From Ricordea florida (Eukaryota > Cnidaria > Anthozoa > Corallimorpharia > Ricordeidae): a DNA stretch of 64,000 nucleotides. The notes below the pieces were generated by a model. The model made no database searches. It was not told where the DNA came from and was given only the letters and a program-made list of their open reading frames with translations. The stretch covers positions 8,835,246 through 8,899,245 of the forward strand of contig OX453273.1 in assembly GCA_949710005.1 (NCBI GenBank), read 5' to 3'. Every line of letters begins with the position of its first letter. The stretch's first letter is position 1. This document shows, piece after piece, positions 49,201 to 55,500 of this stretch. Both the position numbers and the translations under genes were made by a program.

Positions 49201-51662
49201 GTTTGTCTTACCTCATCCTCACTTTCAGACCTAAAAGGTAAAGAAAATACTCTGTCAGTGACAGGGTTCATACAAAAAATTGCAACCATTTTTCAAGGAC
49301 TTTTCAAGGACTTTTCAAGGATCAAATGTGATTTTCAAGGACCCCAAACAGGAATTTAATTTCAGGGATGGCAAATACAAATAGACATACATGTACGCAT
49401 ATTCCAAACTAACAGGTTTTCAAGGCCACAAGTTTTTGCTCCACCTCCGTCTGACTTGCTGTTATCCTTAGTTAGCTTATTTTGCTGTGTTGCGAGTTCC
49501 TTGACATCAGAAAAAGAATAACAATGCAAAGCAACTTTGCTTTCGACTCCACCGCGTTCGAAGGTTGAGAAAATTCAAGGACTTTTCAAGGACTTGTAAA
49601 GAAATTCAAGGACTTTTCAAGGATAAATTGAGTTCAAGGACTTTTCAAGGACTCCCCCTAAAATTCAAGGACTTTTCAAGACTGTGCGAACCCTGAGTGA
49701 TAGTTTCAGTCAACATTCAAGCAGAGAGCACATGCATCACACTTGAATCTAGTCAGACTGCTTGAGTTCAATATGTGTTCAACTATAATGTTAACATAAA
49801 ACAAACTGACCAACAAGGTGTACTTCACCATAAGAGACTGGAGAAAATTTGGTTCAAACATGTCAGATAAAGTTTGCCATTATGTTAAACAACAACAAAT
49901 TCATTTTAATTAACAACTGAAAGTATCATAAAACAATTTCCCTTTCTATAAAATAGGGAAGTTAATCACGGTATGAGGGAAAATACACTGGAAAAATATG
50001 AACATAGTAACTTAAAAATTTTGGTTGAACAAAAAAGATTTACGAGAGCACAAATGTACACTAACAATGAAAACAGTCAATTTATCAGAGTTCTTCATTC
50101 ATTATTTAAATTGGACACTTTAAATTTTGAACTATGTACCTTCTACCATAATAAACCTCCAAGACCAAAGTTCTGTTAGTTTTGATATAATTATACTATT
50201 AGCACTATTTTCTGTAACTTTGGATCCATTTCACCTATTTTCCAAAAAACACACTAAAAAGATGGAGTACTGTCTGCCATATCAGCCAGTTTACATATAC
50301 ACAGTGGTTACTCTTAACTTATTAACGAGGATTAATAATTACTATTAATGCAGTTAATAGGTTGATAACCTAACACATTTCAAAAGGTCTTTGTTCACAC
50401 TTGGTTGCTTTTAGCCTTCACAGTAAACAAATAAACTCGATTCTTGGCCTTATCCATCATATCATGATATGGTATTCACACAGGAAAATCCAAACAAAAT
50501 CAAAATCACATATAGCATGGCTTCTTGTGGCTAAGGGTGACAATCCTTTCTTTTTACCTTAGACATGAACATATAGGTAAACTGGTTATTTTGCAGAAAA
50601 TTTAAACACCACCACCTTAAAGTTTGATTTTTCTTTACCATCTATATATCCCTCAGGATAGTTTTATTCTAAAGTAAACTTTAGGCACATCAGCAATTCG
50701 AACTTCCGTTGAACAGGACCAACGTAAGAGGACAGAGGGAACAGGTCACGGTTGAATGAGCGTACATAATAGTACTAATACTGGCTATTCTATACTCAAA
50801 AAACCACAGGAAATAAAACATAACCGGAATTATGCTTGCGAATGTAGTGTAGGCTTACCACCAACATAAACAAGCAACGATTCAGACATATTTTAAAGAT
50901 ACTTTTCGTACGATTCTGCAAAGTAGGGAGAAAAACGATGAGTTGTTATACACTAACAGCTGAGCGAAACGGGTCAAGACGAACGGATCACATTAGTTAT
51001 GAATCTTAAATCTCTTTGCTTTCGACGATGACAAGTTCCTTATGTGTCACTGGTCACGGTATAGCGGGTTGCGGGATAAATCAAGCTCAAAAGTACAGAA
51101 ATGCAAAAGGTATTGAGAATTCGCTCGCTTCACTGATGCACCGTGGACGTGAAATTAAACACCACAGGCAAAAGCGTGGTAATTTGCATTCGTGCTTTTT
51201 GTTAACGAAAATCTTATACCAAAGTGATAATGAATTGAACCTGTTTTTAAAATGTAGTCACGGTTTCCAGATCGAATTTAGGCACGAGATCGGATCTGCT
51301 ATCAGAAAGGTGACGAAAACAAGCGACTACCTGCAAGATTTTCTTTAATAACCGAGCGACACTTTCAAGCCCCCACCGATCGCCTTGTCAGAATATGTCC
51401 TAGATAGAACGACAAATTGTAAATAGACTAACTGTGTGTACATGTCGATTCTTTAGTGGTGTCCATGTTTTTCTATATGGAACATCTCCTCTACTACTGG
51501 AGCAAGACAAAACAAAAGTTTCATCTCAAAAAGCATAGAACCTACAAAATACATGGTTTTCACTGTGTAAATTGCAAGTTATTGTATGAATTTCTCTCGT
51601 TTCGAGACTTACCCGCCATCACCAGAAGGAACAGAGTGGTCCGATCTTTCCTCGATATCCAT
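15613..51662 (-). CDS. SETD2: SETD2, histone H3K36 methyltransferase (23 exons)
   Basis: Methylates histone H3 lysine 36 behind elongating RNA polymerase II in the nucleus. Exons in transcription order: 51662-51613, 49230-49212, 48861-48773, 46632-46574, 45040-44980, 43051-43000, 42821-42745, 42654-42531, 40893-40816, 40441-40344, 39992-39895, 39557-39484, 28244-28110, 27388-27278, 25349-24840, 23923-23888, 22940-22892, 21397-21373, 20700-19357, 18654-18522, 17973-17770, 16810-16709, 15756-15613. Every junction is GT-AG and all phases agree, giving 1223 residues. Order of domains: AWS about 55-113, SET 113-236, post-SET 236-260, middle region 294-560, Pro/Gln-rich 580-1000, WW 1006-1040, SRI 1130-1223. 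Vertebrate SETD2 has over a thousand extra N-terminal residues that are absent here. The first exon is the least certain part. Confidence 0.93.
15795..16191. mobile_element. small inverted-repeat element with CCGAAAATT iterons
   Basis: GGGGCACCCAACG at 15797 is mirrored by CGTTGGGTGCCCC ending near 16191. Inside are about six copies of TTCCGAAAATTCTAG-like motifs (15956-16175). It lies in the last SETD2 intron, about 40 bp from the exon 23 acceptor. No target duplication could be recognised and there is no coding capacity. Confidence 0.75.
16913..16978. repeat. single copy related to the 110-bp tandem repeat
   Basis: GTGAAAAAGTTAGAACC...ATAGTAAAACAAACAGTA...GAGTACAGTACT matches the middle of the 13.6-14.1 kb repeat unit, in the same orientation, inside a SETD2 intron. 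Confidence 0.65.
17015..17345 (+). mobile_element. LINE 3' end with simple-repeat tail
   Basis: The short frame [20 protein letters not shown] resembles the last residues of CR1-like reverse transcriptase ORFs. It is followed by an AT-rich 3' UTR ending in AAATAAAGGGATAT and then the (CTAT)/(CTAC) array at 17347. The copy is heavily 5'-truncated. Confidence 0.5.
17347..17672. repeat. compound tetranucleotide microsatellite
   Basis: CTAT, then about 55 CTAC units with rare CATA/CAAC variants, then CTGC, CTGT and CTAT runs. It is in the intron before SETD2 exon 22. The 118-codon frame through it (LPTYLPTY repeats) is an artefact of the 4-bp period. Confidence 0.97.
19357..20700 (-). CDS. SETD2: SETD2 exon 19, Pro/Gln-rich linker and WW start
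   Basis: A 1344-bp exon encodes a low-complexity region with a Gln/Asn-rich first half and many PPP motifs and APVAPVAPV in the second. It ends with the first half of a WW domain ([20 protein letters not shown]). A coding run of basic residues NNKKKKKR near 20285 could act in nuclear localisation. Length and composition match the disordered linker that precedes WW in other SETD2 proteins. Confidence 0.93.
21373..39557 (-). CDS. SETD2: SETD2 exons 12-18, middle region
   Basis: Exon 12 is basic ([17 protein letters not shown]). Exon 13 encodes [19 protein letters not shown], exon 14 [19 protein letters not shown], exon 15 [20 protein letters not shown] plus a long acidic Ser-rich linker ending in [11 protein letters not shown], and exon 16 EVYRIPKK. 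These blocks occur in the same order in vertebrate SETD2 downstream of post-SET. Exons 16-18 are tiny (36, 49 and 25 bp). Intron 12, between 39484 and 28244, is 11.2 kb and hosts the transposon at 28310-38167. Confidence 0.9.
21509..21603. repeat. A-rich simple repeat
   Basis: Runs of CAAAAAA and CAAAACAAAAC units in the intron between SETD2 exons 17 and 18, about 110 bp from exon 18. Confidence 0.9.
21845..22635. repeat. inverted repeat pair carrying a conserved hairpin motif
   Basis: CTGGGTAAATCAAACGA...TTAAGTAAGTTATACCAC...AAGGTAAAAGGGAGG...TTTCGAGCGTT(G/A)GCCCTTCGTCG is found at about 21849-21935 and in inverted orientation at about 22538-22630. The right copy reads CCGACGAAGGGCTAACGCTC followed by GAAACGTCAGC. 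A related CTGACAAAGGGCTGTCGTTT followed by GAAACGTCAAC occurs at about 63010. Part of a LINE lies between the arms. Confidence 0.75.
22012..22803 (-). mobile_element. fragments of a Tx1/L1-like LINE
   Basis: Two minus-strand frames encode C-terminal reverse transcriptase pieces: [20 protein letters not shown] with [11 protein letters not shown] (22600-22803), and [13 protein letters not shown] with [17 protein letters not shown] (22012-22248). In intact elements these blocks are close together. Here they are separated by the right arm of the inverted repeat and about 300 bp, so another sequence appears to have interrupted the LINE. Confidence 0.65.
24464..24516. repeat. near-perfect palindrome
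   Basis: CAAAGTGTTGTAGATCCACTCGCC, a 4-base loop, then GGCTCGTGGATCTACAACAC. GATTGGCTAA lies about 180 bp upstream. The layout resembles the elements at 53950-54360, 60116-60355 and 63627-63826. Confidence 0.85.
25620..25685 (-). mobile_element. tRNA-like SINE head, second family
   Basis: Minus-strand reading gives GTTAGAGCATTGCACCAGTG followed by a B box (GGTTCAAATCCTG) and a GCCTGAATTTTTTCAGG tail. The arrangement is that of a tRNA-derived SINE; the A box is incomplete and the limits are approximate. Confidence 0.5.
26221..26953. mobile_element. non-autonomous DNA element with 6-bp duplication
   Basis: Termini CAGTGCTCGAAAT (26221) and ATTTCAAGCACTG (26953) are inverted repeats with one mismatch. 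CTTGGA flanks both sides (26215-26220 and 26954-26959). TTGCCCGAGACAACTAAAAC and related GGGCAACC motifs repeat near both ends. No transposase is encoded. It sits in a SETD2 intron. Confidence 0.88.
27477..27706. mobile_element. 230-bp element with GCTCG iterons
   Basis: AAGGGGTGATGAATGGTCC at the left is mirrored by GACCATTCGTTACCCCTCAT at the right. Between them TGCTCG or TTGCTCGC occurs more than ten times on the plus strand. The ends are conserved and the inside is entirely iterated, so this looks like a minimal non-autonomous transposon. Confidence 0.75.
28310..29110. repeat. left subterminal repeat array of the transposon
   Basis: Degenerate motifs TTGGTAA, TTACCAA, TTGGGAA and TTCCCAA recur every 30-60 bp in both orientations (about 14 GGTA/TACC-type copies). 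Longer units of roughly 200 bp that contain TTGGGAAAA, TGCCAGAATTCCCAG and TTGGTATGCAGAGTAT are also repeated. Equivalent arrays bind the accessory protein in plant En/Spm elements; that role here is inference. Confidence 0.85.
29468..33061 (-). CDS. TNP2-type transposase (CACTA/EnSpm-like), two exons
   Basis: Catalyses cut-and-paste movement of its element if active. Exon 1 is 33061-32851 and exon 2 is 32538-29468, joined through CACAG|GTAAAT and AACAG|GT in matching phase, giving 1093 residues. Exon 1 has a Cys/His cluster (HCYCIVYNC then [11 protein letters not shown]) that may bind zinc. After an Asp-rich low-complexity stretch, exon 2 shows TNP2 hallmarks: [60 protein letters not shown], and [20 protein letters not shown]. 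The Asp of DGFSPFG and of DLMHN are candidate catalytic residues. The frame is unbroken over more than 1000 codons. An ATG at 32659 makes a longer single frame, but the spliced model explains the upstream zinc-like exon. Confidence 0.85.
33062..33254. promoter_or_regulatory. divergent promoter region of the two transposon genes
   Basis: Only 193 bp separate the ATG of the transposase (minus) and the ATG of SAM exon a (plus), so both transcripts must start here or inside overlapping leaders. TATAAAAC lies at 33061-33068. No further element is identified with confidence. Confidence 0.45.
33255..37112 (+). CDS. SAM-like-domain accessory protein of the transposon
   Basis: Exons: 33255-33660 (first exon a), 34181-34252, 34702-34821, 34916-35009, 35474-35622, 35866-35939, 36274-36448, 36832-37112, all GT-AG with consistent phases; 456 residues. 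Exon a begins [16 protein letters not shown] and may fold as a small beta-grasp-like domain (inference). Exons 2-3 encode [19 protein letters not shown] and [15 protein letters not shown]...[14 protein letters not shown], which matches the helix pattern of SAM domains. A basic stretch (RLHRSRKKS) and an acidic Ser-rich linker follow, then a helical C-terminus ending [15 protein letters not shown] lies at 37413. No known family beyond SAM. Its position divergent to the transposase suggests a DNA-binding or oligomerising partner. Confidence 0.8.
33919..34000 (+). CDS. alternative first exon (b) of the SAM-like gene
   Basis: ATG at 33919 (AAGATGGCTTCG context) opens 27 codons rich in Ser ([20 protein letters not shown]) that end DLE+G before a GTAAAATC donor at 34001. 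Exon a at 33660 also ends after LLE+G in the same phase, so either can splice to 34181. Using exon b gives 348 residues without the exon a domain. A G+C-rich stretch just upstream (33790-33915) could be a second promoter. Confidence 0.65.
35156..35282. repeat. inverted-repeat insert in a SAM-gene intron
   Basis: TTAGCCAATTTCATAC at 35156 is mirrored by GTATGAAATTGGCTAA near 35265-35282. It lies next to a tRNA-like sequence at 35285-35375, so this intron has collected secondary insertions. Confidence 0.7.
35285..35375 (-). mobile_element. tRNA-like SINE head
   Basis: On the minus strand GCTTGATAGCTCAACTGGTAGAG (A box) is followed 40 bp later by GGTTTCAAGTCC (B box) and AATTAAAGCCTG. Degenerate anticodon region; most likely a tRNA-derived SINE and not a functional tRNA. 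Confidence 0.6.
37413..37418 (+). terminator. polyadenylation signal of the SAM-like gene
   Basis: AATAAA 300 bp after the stop codon at 37112 and just before the right subterminal array. Confidence 0.5.
37480..38167. repeat. right subterminal repeat array of the transposon
   Basis: The same TTGGTAA/TTACCAA/TTGGGA motif set as at 28310-29110, with about 14 GGTA/TACC copies. It is organised as roughly 200-bp imperfect tandem units: compare 37710-37900 with 37905-38100, both with CTGGGACC, TTTTGGTATTTT, ATCTTGG and TTGGTAAATT in the same order. The outermost part is the inverted terminus. Confidence 0.87.
38697..38827. repeat. hairpin element next to the transposon
   Basis: GTTGTAGCTCCATTTTTTCT...TTTAAATTCTATTTTCCTTTG is mirrored by CAAAGGAAAATAAAATTTAA...AATTGAACCACAAC. 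A near-continuous palindrome with a short AT-rich loop. Confidence 0.85.
38853..39017. repeat. inverted-repeat element (TGTGGTTTAGCGTTGTCTG ends)
   Basis: AACAAATCGAATGTGGTTTAG at the left is mirrored by CTAAACCACATTCAATTTGTT at the right, with further internal copies of GCTAAAC/GTTTAGC. Confidence 0.85.
39119..39257. repeat. inverted-repeat element with GATTGGCT motifs
   Basis: CTCGCAATCTGATTGGTTTA at the left is mirrored by TTAGCCAATCAGATTACGAG at the right. It shares the TGATTGGCTA motif with the larger foldback elements in the window. Confidence 0.7.
39895..46632 (-). CDS. SETD2: SETD2 exons 4-11: AWS, SET and post-SET
   Basis: AWS zinc-binding cysteines appear as [22 protein letters not shown] and [13 protein letters not shown] (exons 4-6). 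SET motifs follow: [15 protein letters not shown] (exon 7), [15 protein letters not shown] and [11 protein letters not shown] (exon 8), the cofactor-binding SRFINHSC plus NCETQK (exon 9), [12 protein letters not shown] and [12 protein letters not shown] (exon 10), then the post-SET cysteine cluster [13 protein letters not shown] (exon 11). All catalytic landmarks are present, so the enzyme should be active. Confidence 0.95.
41103..42000. repeat. repeat block with a 16-bp minisatellite
   Basis: Contains a locally C-rich, TE-like segment (41103-41270), overlapping open frames on both strands at 41404-41750 that I regard as non-genic, and a minisatellite. The minisatellite at 41770-41884 has about seven copies of GCTAACCGCTACAAAC. 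A short GACTGATGATACG duplication follows. Confidence 0.6.
42147..42290. repeat. hairpin with GATTTGTGATC ends
   Basis: GGATTTGTGATC...ACCATGGCACAT is mirrored by ATGTGCCATGATC...GATCACAAATCC, in the intron between SETD2 exons 8 and 9. Confidence 0.7.
43232..43510 (+). mobile_element. tRNA-derived SINE, copy 3
   Basis: Same family as 7874-8142 and 8647-8860: GCAGGGTTGGTGCAGTGGTG, GGTTCGATTTCC, GTTTGTTGGTTCTCTAACATG and CTCTGGTTTTACCTTCTCC. It is full length, ending in CAATAAAGTTCATTATTATTATT. Confidence 0.85.
43597..43672. repeat. palindrome CCCTTTCACTCCCAAG / CTTGGGAGTGAAAGGG
   Basis: A 75-bp foldback. Related half-sites occur at 62062 (AACCCTATCACTGCCAAGAT) and 63047 (CACCCTTTCGCTCCCAAGAT). 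Confidence 0.8.
44358..44620 (+). mobile_element. LINE 3' end, C-terminal GKRRRGRPK motif
   Basis: One open frame encodes [35 protein letters not shown] and [18 protein letters not shown], the classic C-terminal signature of RTE/craTIN-like and related LINE ORFs. It ends at 44594 and is followed by a (GTAA)n tail near 44600-44617. Severely 5'-truncated. Confidence 0.8.
44872..44936 (-). mobile_element. tRNA-like sequence, third SINE family
   Basis: Minus strand: GGGAGGCATGGTAGTGTAG then TGGTAAGCATTTCACACTTC and a degenerate B box GGGGATCAAGCC. The intron between SETD2 exons 5 and 6 has no sign of a functional cloverleaf gene. Confidence 0.5.
45111..46152. mobile_element. 1.04-kb inverted-repeat element with internal short repeats
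   Basis: AATTGTGACCTTCCATGGGAA...GTGTACACTAA (45112) is mirrored by TTAGTGTACG...TTCCCAAGGAAGGTCACAATT (about 46147). Between 45855 and 46060 there is an array of degenerate CTCTAACAGATAATGCTAA units. No coding frame. Confidence 0.75.
46222..46302. repeat. (AAT)n/(GAT)n microsatellite
   Basis: About 16 AAT units, then ATG and AAT units, in the intron between SETD2 exons 4 and 5. Confidence 0.95.
47030..47790 (+). pseudogene. decayed CR1/Jockey-like LINE
   Basis: Broken frames show an ORF1-like coiled coil ([12 protein letters not shown]) and the phrase [13 protein letters not shown], then reverse transcriptase blocks [34 protein letters not shown] and [19 protein letters not shown]. The catalytic YADD-type motif has become FADN and there are many stops and a large internal deletion. 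It is in a SETD2 intron. Confidence 0.8.
47799..48440. mobile_element. 640-bp inverted-repeat element
   Basis: TATGACACATGGGTTC...GTTTGAAATTCCCGAAGTTT...AACTTGGAAATTT at the left is mirrored over about 130 bp at the right, ending GAACCCATTTGTCATA. Non-coding interior. It lies directly against the decayed LINE. Confidence 0.82.
48773..51662 (-). CDS. SETD2: SETD2 exons 1-3, N-terminus
   Basis: Exon 1 (51662-51613) starts at an ATG and encodes [16 protein letters not shown] before a GTAAGTC donor. Exon 2 is only 19 bp (49230-49212) and encodes an acidic SESEDE. Exon 3 (48861-48773) encodes a Tyr/Glu-rich segment ending ENAYLFDR, which leads into the basic [11 protein letters not shown] of the AWS region, as in other SETD2 proteins. 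Phases 2, 0 and 2 link the three exons without a stop. Extra upstream exons cannot be excluded, but none is needed. Confidence 0.75.
49262..49695. mobile_element. non-autonomous element with TTCAAGGAC iterons
   Basis: Ends CAGGGTTC and GAACCCTG, flanked by AGTGA on both sides (49257-49261, 49696-49700). Many copies of TTTTCAAGGAC lie near both ends. It is 26 bp upstream of the acceptor of the 19-bp SETD2 exon 2. Confidence 0.85.
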
Positions 51663-52516
51663 ACTTTTCGGCTCTTGCTTAATTTAGATTACTTGATGGA
51701 AATAAAACAGCAAAGATTCACGTCTGCTTTGCAAACACAATGCAAAGCGAACGGACCGATCGTTAGAACAGGCCAATCAAGGTTTTCCTCCAAGATACCT
51801 ACCAAAGGAGAGGGCTGATTTTATTCGCTGAGTATCTTAAGTGTACTTTGTAACACTTCCCTGCATGAAAGCTTTCGCCTTTCCACCATCCATTCCTACA
51901 AGTAACGGTTTGGAGCAATCACATCAGCTTTCCCAAAACTCTTTTCGCCGGGAACGCTCTACGGCGGCGGCGGCGGAGTGTTGGTACATCCGGGAGATCG
52001 ACAGACAGCCGTGCCACGTGTTTCCATTGGTTCGTCCGCGAATTTACAACAGCTGTGGTTGAGAGATTTTAATTCAATCACAAAAGCTGCAGTTTATTTT
52101 TCACTCAAATTCTACGCATCAGTCAGTGTGAAGAGCGGTGAAAGCATCCAACATTATCTTTTCATTGTCTCAGTAAAATTAAACTAATCTTTTGTTTGTC
52201 ATTGTTTTAAATAAATGAGTTTAGGCTTGTTATGTATGTAGATCTTTGCAACTTCTCCGCGTAAATATATTTGAAGTTATAAATAGCGCGGAAACCTACG
52301 AACGGAGAGGCGACAAAACACTGGTCCTTATCTGTCCTGCTTGACTACGAAGATGATAAATTATTCAGAGGAGATGAAACGACCAATTGATTGGCTGAAA
52401 ACAGTTTCACATCCTTTCAACGTAATGTGGTAGATGTGATTGTTATGTGTGAAACCCACGGATAAATTTAAGAACACTTCGCTGAGATCGAGAATGGCAG
52501 TTTGACTTTCAACGAC
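51663..52516. promoter_or_regulatory. shared upstream region of SETD2 and the Sec14-like gene
   Basis: The two start codons point away from each other across 854 bp. The central part is locally CpG-rich, with a CGG run (51963-51976), CACGTG (52015-52020) followed by an inverted CCAAT-like box (CCATTGG, 52024), and further right TATAAATAG (52277) on the plus strand. Bidirectional activity is inferred from geometry only. Confidence 0.5.
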
Positions 52517-55500
52517 ATGAGTGGATATTTGGGTGATCTATCTTCAACGCAGGAAAAATCGCTGGAGGAATTAAAGGATTTGTTAATAGAGGAGTCGTTG
52601 GCAGATGAGGTAATTTTAATCCATTGGTCCGATAATTGTTGAAATAGTTTGCCATCTGGGTCGTTGTGCTGACAAACTGTACTGTTCATCGGAATTCTTG
52701 TTGAAGTTTCTGAATCAAGGCCAGGTCTGAGCGATGTATATACAGTCCTTATATCTATACGTTGTTGCTGACCCGCATGGCCAGCGTTAAGGTTATCTAC
52801 ATGTCAGGTAACAATATCATGTAAGGTGTTTATCTAATACGTGTTGAACTGCAAAAGAGCTGTTGGTGTCATGGGTTTCCGCATATATCCAAGCTAAGTG
52901 TGGTTCAACTCAACCATCGAAGGTATATAAACTTGGCGTTGCTTTACTACAAGCGCTGCATTCTACCTGTTCCCTTAAAACTTTGCCTTCATCGTTCCAT
53001 TGGAAGCTACGAATTTGACAGGTATTAAACGTAAAACTATAAACTTAATTTCATTCACGACTTCATCCAGCTTTATCGCTTAAAAAGATGTGAGGAAATG
53101 ATGTCTTCCTTCGACTCGAATTGACTTCTCAATATTCCCGATGGTTTCCGTTCTTCACAGCTTAAGAAGGAATCTTTCATTTACATGTAATTGCATCATT
53201 CGTGGCCAAATTCGTTTTGCGTCAAATAATTCTTTAGAAAATAAATGTTGCACAAATCTGTAGGTCTATATTAAATTCTAATTGGCACAACTCCAGTCGC
53301 TTGTAGATTTAAAGAATATTTTTTTCATATATAGGTACAGTGTAAGCGATGAAGGTTATGATGCAACATTTTTTTTAACTTAGCTACCGAATTGTTGAGG
53401 AGGATCACTTGAAAATGAACTGACCGAACATCAAAATTGCAATGAATTAATTTCTTGCTTTTATTTGAAATGTTAGTGATTGGAAAAAGCACCAAAAAAT
53501 CTGAATATTTTGAAAGGAAGATCAATGCCTAACAAGTCTCTGTGCTGGAGGGGAACATTTAATTTGCATATGTTCATATCATCACAACTTGAATAATGGG
53601 CTTTTAAATAAAGCCCCCAACTTTTAGCTATGTTACCTCTAGTTTGTTATTTCGATTAAACCACACAAATTTTAAGAAAGCTACAAATATTTGCAGTAAT
53701 AATCCAATGTGAATGTTATGGTGTGAAGTCTTGAGCAATTAAACCACAAAAATTGAGCATTACATTAATCTATTTATAATATAATTTTCTCCTGTCCTTT
53801 TTATTTCTGTAGTAGTTATTCATTATGTGATACTCTATATACTATCAATATGTCATTAATCTAAATCTTGTGCAAAATATCTAGATGTTCTCATGTCAAA
53901 AAAACCCTTGAATTGAAAGCTTGCTACACATGATAGTAGATATTATTATTCATTCAAAATATTTCCCCTATTCTGATTGGCTAAAAGCACACGTTTAATT
54001 CACGGTAACCAGTTACTGATGACCAAATTTGGAAGAATTTTGACTTTAACGAGGAAATGACGTCAAAAATGCAGCATTTTCGCAGGTTAAGGCACCGTTA
54101 ACCGAGAAGACCTGGGGACGAGCTTGTGTTATTTTGTTGTTTTGTTATATTGCTGGTGGGTGTGAAATTTGTGAAAATAAAGCGCATTTTCTCCTTTAAG
54201 TGTTAGAAAATATTTTGATAAATAATAAAGCAATTAATGAATTCAGCTTTCGTAGGATGTGAAGAATTAAGCGGATCTCGGAAGGGTGTTATCCACCTCG
54301 ATCCACTTAATTCTTCATATCCTACTCAGCCTCATTCATTAATTGCTAATCATTCTCTGACTAAATTATTTATTTATAAATGTAATTGTAAACTCTAGGC
54401 TTGCAAAATATTTGTTTCTAATTCCTTAAATGTATTTCCATTTATTACTTTTAATTTTTAGTTAGTTTGTTCTTTGGGCTGAAAAACTGCAGTAATGCTT
54501 ATTCAAATATTTTTAGTTTTCGACTTGATGCATCCTGATAAGCATGCATAATTAGTTTCAAGTTGGCAACCATTATTTAACAAAATTTCAAATCTTGTCA
54601 TAATTTTAGCACAGGTGTTAAAAGAGATTTCCTTTAAGCCTTTTCACCTCATTAAACTAGCTCTTACAATCTAAGGTCTTTATAAAGAACAAAATTTCAT
54701 AACACTACCCCATAAGAAGAATTATACATAAAGTACATCCATTTAAAATTGGACTTAAGTTCATGACCAGTGTAGAAACGAAAACATACCCAAAGAAAGA
54801 AAGAGTGTCTGCAATTTAAGTTAACTTTGTAATGCAACTGTACTCACAGTATGTATGAAGATCAGGCTAGAAGTTAGGGAAGCAATACACAAAGTTCATA
54901 TGCAGCTAATGGTTGAGCATCGTGCTTCACAGCTGACACTGTGAGCAAGTTTCCTTTGTGAGTTTTTGTGGTGTTTCTTGCACTGACAAAGCAACATATT
55001 TCTTGTTCAACTTCTCCTCCCCCTAATTCCTTTCTGTTCCATTAACTCATTAGTGAAGGCATGATTGGTGCTTCAGGATGTAGTGTGAGCTGGTTGCTGG
55101 GTCGTAATCCAGACCATGCAGATACACGTACTGTCAACCTCCAAGTTGGTGATCATGACACCAGCCCTGAGGGTTTATCTGAGCACCCAACCTTTCTTAT
55201 TATTCTGGTCGTTGACAACCTTAGGATCTTTAAAGAAGGGTACCCGAGACACATATGCATTGTTTCCAGTAGCCAGGGGCCAGTTGTTCGAAGGCAGATT
55301 AGTTCTAAGCCAGGTTTAAATTTTAACCCATGCTTCTTTTCCTCTAGTTAAAAAGTGGTTTCTCCAATAACTTCCTCTATATTTTTCAGAGCATACAATC
55401 AACAAATTGTATTAAAAAAGAATTATACTGAATGTGCTTTCTGAGCTCTCATATCTGCATTTAAATTTTGCTCTAACCCTGGGTTACCTTAACCCTGTTT

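Noticed and set aside
50840..50895. Minus-strand ATG exon ([10 protein letters not shown]) with a GTAAGC donor as SETD2 exon 1
   Set aside because: Its phase does not fit the 19-bp exon 2, whereas the ATG exon at 51662-51613 does.
51016..51818. Plus-strand ORFs of 110 and 120 codons
   Set aside because: No family or splice context; the second overlaps SETD2 exon 1 on the opposite strand.
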